In this document: positions 61,673-64,000 of the stretch, piece after piece | How positions within the stretch are numbered: the first letter of the stretch is position 1 | Layout: every line of letters starts with the position of its first letter | Assembly (NCBI GenBank): GCA_034003245.1 | Contig: JAVEYY010000012.1 | Location: 1 to 64,000 of the forward strand | Origin: Perlabentimonas sp034003245 | GTDB taxonomy: Bacteria > Bacteroidota > Bacteroidia > Bacteroidales > Tenuifilaceae | Length of the DNA stretch: 64,000 nucleotides | Direction of reading: 5' to 3' | Program-made: the position numbers and the translations under genes | Notes under the pieces: generated by a model | What the model saw: the letters and a program-made list of their open reading frames with translations, nothing else | What the model was told of the DNA's origin: nothing | Databases searched by the model: none

Positions 61673-64000
61673 GTGAAACGAACGACTTTCCATACCCTTA
61701 TAGCCTCGCTCCTTCTCCTTGGGATCCATATCACCCTATCGGCTCAGCAGCAATTCTCCACACCCGAGATATTTAACGAGATTAACGGGTTACCCAACAG
61801 CGAGGTGATTTGCCTGTTAAAGGACACCAAGGGATACCTTTGGGTTGGAACTGCCTATGGGCTGGCCAAGTACGACGGCAATAAGTTTTCCATTTTTAAG
61901 CACCAATCCAATAGGAATAGCATTTCGGGCGATGTAATAAATTCAATATTCGAGGATAATCAAGGGAATATTCTTGTTGGAGCCAATGGCTTATCCATAC
62001 TAAATCGACAATCGGGACTTTGGCAAAATTTTCTGCACGACCCTCACAGCAATTTCTCCATTAGTAATCCCCTGGTAACATCCATAACTCAGGAAAACGA
62101 CAGCATCTACTGGCTTATAACCGGTAACGGGCTCAATAGGTTTAACATTAAAACCAAACACTTTCATCGCTTCGATATCAACATAAGTTCTCGCATTGCC
62201 AAATCGGAGATTCACCAAATCATTCCCGAAAAGCTAATTATATTCTCGGTGGGAACAAATGTTTACAGTTTCAATATAGCGACAGGCAAGGTCGATGATT
62301 TGCCAATTGCACAAGGTTATACCAGCTCAAAAATGGTTAACAACAACTTAATAGCCATAAAAAGCAACGAGCCAAACAAGTACGACCTGGTGCAGCTGAA
62401 TCTATCGTCAAACCACGAAAAGATTCTTTTTAAAGATGTCAACATTAATGGACTAACGCTTCTGAGCAACGAATCGCTATATTTTATTAATCGAGAAAAG
62501 ATATTTTTCTTTGATGCCAACTTCAACATTACCCGCACACTTGTGCTTCAACAACGTAGGGAAATTCAAAACATAGAGTACACCTGTGCCCTTAGAGAAG
62601 ATAATGGCATATTCTGGGTGGGTACAACAAGGGGGCTACAGAAAATATCATCAAATTCGCCATTTCAGTTCTTCGATATCCGCAGTGGACTGCCCAATGA
62701 ATACGTGCGCTCGCTTATGGTTGATAGCAATAACAACCTATGGATTGGCGTGCGCCAAGGCCCGGCTTTCAAAATCGAAAGTATTGACGACTACTTAAAG
62801 TTCAGAATTCCCAGGCTTACGCCCATCAAATTCCCTACTCCCGATGGCGAGGTGTACGCCACCAATCGCATTGTCGAGTTGAGCACCGGCGATATCCTAT
62901 TCGTAACAAACAAATCGATATTCCTTTACAATCCAAGGATAAAGCAGTTTACCGACCAGTTTCAAATCCCAAATAACCGGCAGTACTTCTCGGCAGTTGA
63001 GGTTGACGATGGAGTTCTGGTTGGATCGCTTGATAAACCTACGCTTTTTAAGATTAAAATTGGAAATGGCAAGATTAGTCTCGATAAAACATTTCAAATC
63101 GACACTTACCCCGATGTTGTGTACTCCCTTTTTAGTGATAGCAACAACGATATTTGGATTGGAGGTGAGGGCTTATTCAAGCTAACTCGCCAGGGTAACT
63201 CACAAGCATTCAAACTAGAACAAGCAATTGCTGCCATAAACGATACCAACTACTCCAGCAACTCCATTTGGAGTTTTCTCGAAATGGATAGCTCACGGCT
63301 TTTTGTTTCAACAACAAACAACGGGTTTTACATCTTCAATAAGGCTACAGGCACAAGTAAGCACTTTAACAAAGCCGAAGGATTACCCACCGATTTTACC
63401 TGTACTGTGCTTAAAACCGATAACAATAACCTTTGGCTCAGTACAAAAGAGGGCATAAGCCTAATTAATACCGAAAACTTTACATTCAAAAACTTTCCAG
63501 TAAAGAATGGTAGGTACAATAGCGATTTCACCTTTAATAGCGGCGCAACCACCAAAGGGCAAATGATTCTCTTTGGGAGTAAGCAGGGCGTTGTATTCTT
63601 TAACCCCGACAGCGTAAAAAACCGCGGCATAGGATTACCTCTTTACGTTAACGAGTTTAGGGTATTCGACCGCGTAGTGAAAAGAGAACTCACACACGGC
63701 GACACCATTACGTTAAAACATAATCAAAACTTTTTCTCCTTTGAGTTTTCGTTACTCGATTTTAGAAATCCTCAGGAGATAAAATACACATTCCAGCTTT
63801 TACGCTACGATAAAGCCGAAAGGGAGGCCATAAACAACATCAATGCAGTTAGCTACACCAACGTTAAACCGGGCCGATACACCTTTAGGCTTACCAGCCG
63901 TCCGAGTTGGGACACATCCAATATTCAAACTGTCGATATTCGGGTAATCATAAAACCAGCATTCTACCAGACTAGTTGGTTTAAGGCTTTAATCTGCATC
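61673..64000 (+). CDS. Propeller-type sensor/regulator protein, N-terminal part
   Basis: 776 codons to the window end, open throughout. It starts at GTG (61673), with MKRTTFHTL then a signal peptide (IASLLLLGIHITLSAQ). Reg_prop blades follow (GYLWVGTAYGLAKYDG, NNLWIGVRQGP, NDIWIGGEGLFKL, NNLWLSTKEGISL), then a Y_Y_Y-type domain (about 660-760) and the beginning of a membrane segment. The cytoplasmic output (kinase, receiver plus AraC, or HTH) lies beyond the window. It probably controls the lipoprotein genes divergent from it. Confidence 0.9.
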   Translation, partial: MKRTTFHTLIASLLLLGIHITLSAQQQFSTPEIFNEINGLPNSEVICLLKDTKGYLWVGTAYGLAKYDGNKFSIFKHQSNRNSISGDVINSIFEDNQGNILVGANGLSILNRQSGLWQNFLHDPHSNFSISNPLVTSITQENDSIYWLITGNGLNRFNIKTKHFHRFDINISSRIAKSEIHQIIPEKLIIFSVGTNVYSFNIATGKVDDLPIAQGYTSSKMVNNNLIAIKSNEPNKYDLVQLNLSSNHEKILFKDVNINGLTLLSNESLYFINREKIFFFDANFNITRTLVLQQRREIQNIEYTCALREDNGIFWVGTTRGLQKISSNSPFQFFDIRSGLPNEYVRSLMVDSNNNLWIGVRQGPAFKIESIDDYLKFRIPRLTPIKFPTPDGEVYATNRIVELSTGDILFVTNKSIFLYNPRIKQFTDQFQIPNNRQYFSAVEVDDGVLVGSLDKPTLFKIKIGNGKISLDKTFQIDTYPDVVYSLFSDSNNDIWIGGEGLFKLTRQGNSQAFKLEQAIAAINDTNYSSNSIWSFLEMDSSRLFVSTTNNGFYIFNKATGTSKHFNKAEGLPTDFTCTVLKTDNNNLWLSTKEGISLINTENFTFKNFPVKNGRYNSDFTFNSGATTKGQMILFGSKQGVVFFNPDSVKNRGIGLPLYVNEFRVFDRVVKRELTHGDTITLKHNQNFFSFEFSLLDFRNPQEIKYTFQLLRYDKAEREAINNINAVSYTNVKPGRYTFRLTSRPSWDTSNIQTVDIRVIIKPAFYQTSWFKALICI

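Overview
The window is a chromosomal piece of a member of the Bacteroidota, most likely the order Bacteroidales (inference). The signs are SusC/SusD outer-membrane pairs, lipoproteins with acidic residues after the lipobox cysteine, giant periplasmic-propeller sensor/regulators, FISUMP, DUF4249 and DUF3078 families, no CCA encoded on the tRNA, and promoters of the Bacteroidetes type (TTTG, about 19 nt, TAnnTTTG). A methyl-accepting chemotaxis protein and an ETF/acyl-CoA dehydrogenase operon suggest an environmental rather than a typical gut member.

Layout. 0-9.6 kb (minus strand): a polysaccharide utilisation locus. A propeller/LuxR regulator is followed by a PKD-domain surface lipoprotein, a GH16 lipoprotein (laminarinase/beta-glucanase type), SusC and SusD (cut by the window edge). 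9.8-10.7 kb: non-coding DNA with a ~41-bp hairpin-forming tandem array and dispersed palindromes. 10.8-12.3 kb: DUF3078 barrel protein and mscL. 12.4-18.6 kb (minus): etfB-etfA, membrane Fe-S oxidoreductase, CCG-domain protein and acyl-CoA dehydrogenase, an electron route from acyl-CoA oxidation to the quinone pool, with two non-coding palindromic elements lodged inside the operon. 18.9-24.2 kb: PAS/GAF histidine kinase, an unknown soluble protein, an MCP and a secreted zincin-like protein.

24.2-36.6 kb is mostly core housekeeping: ispE, polyphosphate glucokinase, rsmI, tdk, cdd, a LysM glucosaminidase, fmt, ribBA, two glycosyltransferases, an LptF/LptG-type permease and a START-like protein, then a tRNA-Met with a near-perfect promoter and a terminator. 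37.2-46.3 kb (plus): propeller histidine kinase, NarL-type regulator, two FISUMP lipoproteins and a secreted caspase-like protein. Two near-identical palindromes bracket the regulator gene.

46.3-57.3 kb is the most disturbed region. A penicillin-acylase-family gene is split: its N-terminal piece lies at 57.0-57.3 kb and its C-terminal (beta-chain) piece at 46.3-47.9 kb, same strand, correct order, with about 9.1 kb between them. The insert carries an IS200-like transposase relic at one junction, a TonB receptor/DUF4249/lipoprotein trio, a FISUMP lipoprotein, a large fibronectin-like lipoprotein and a decayed stretch. 57.4-61.5 kb (minus) holds four small envelope proteins, two of them tandem paralogues. 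A 34-bp direct-repeat element precedes two of these units, and a third propeller sensor protein starts divergently at 61.67 kb and runs off the window.
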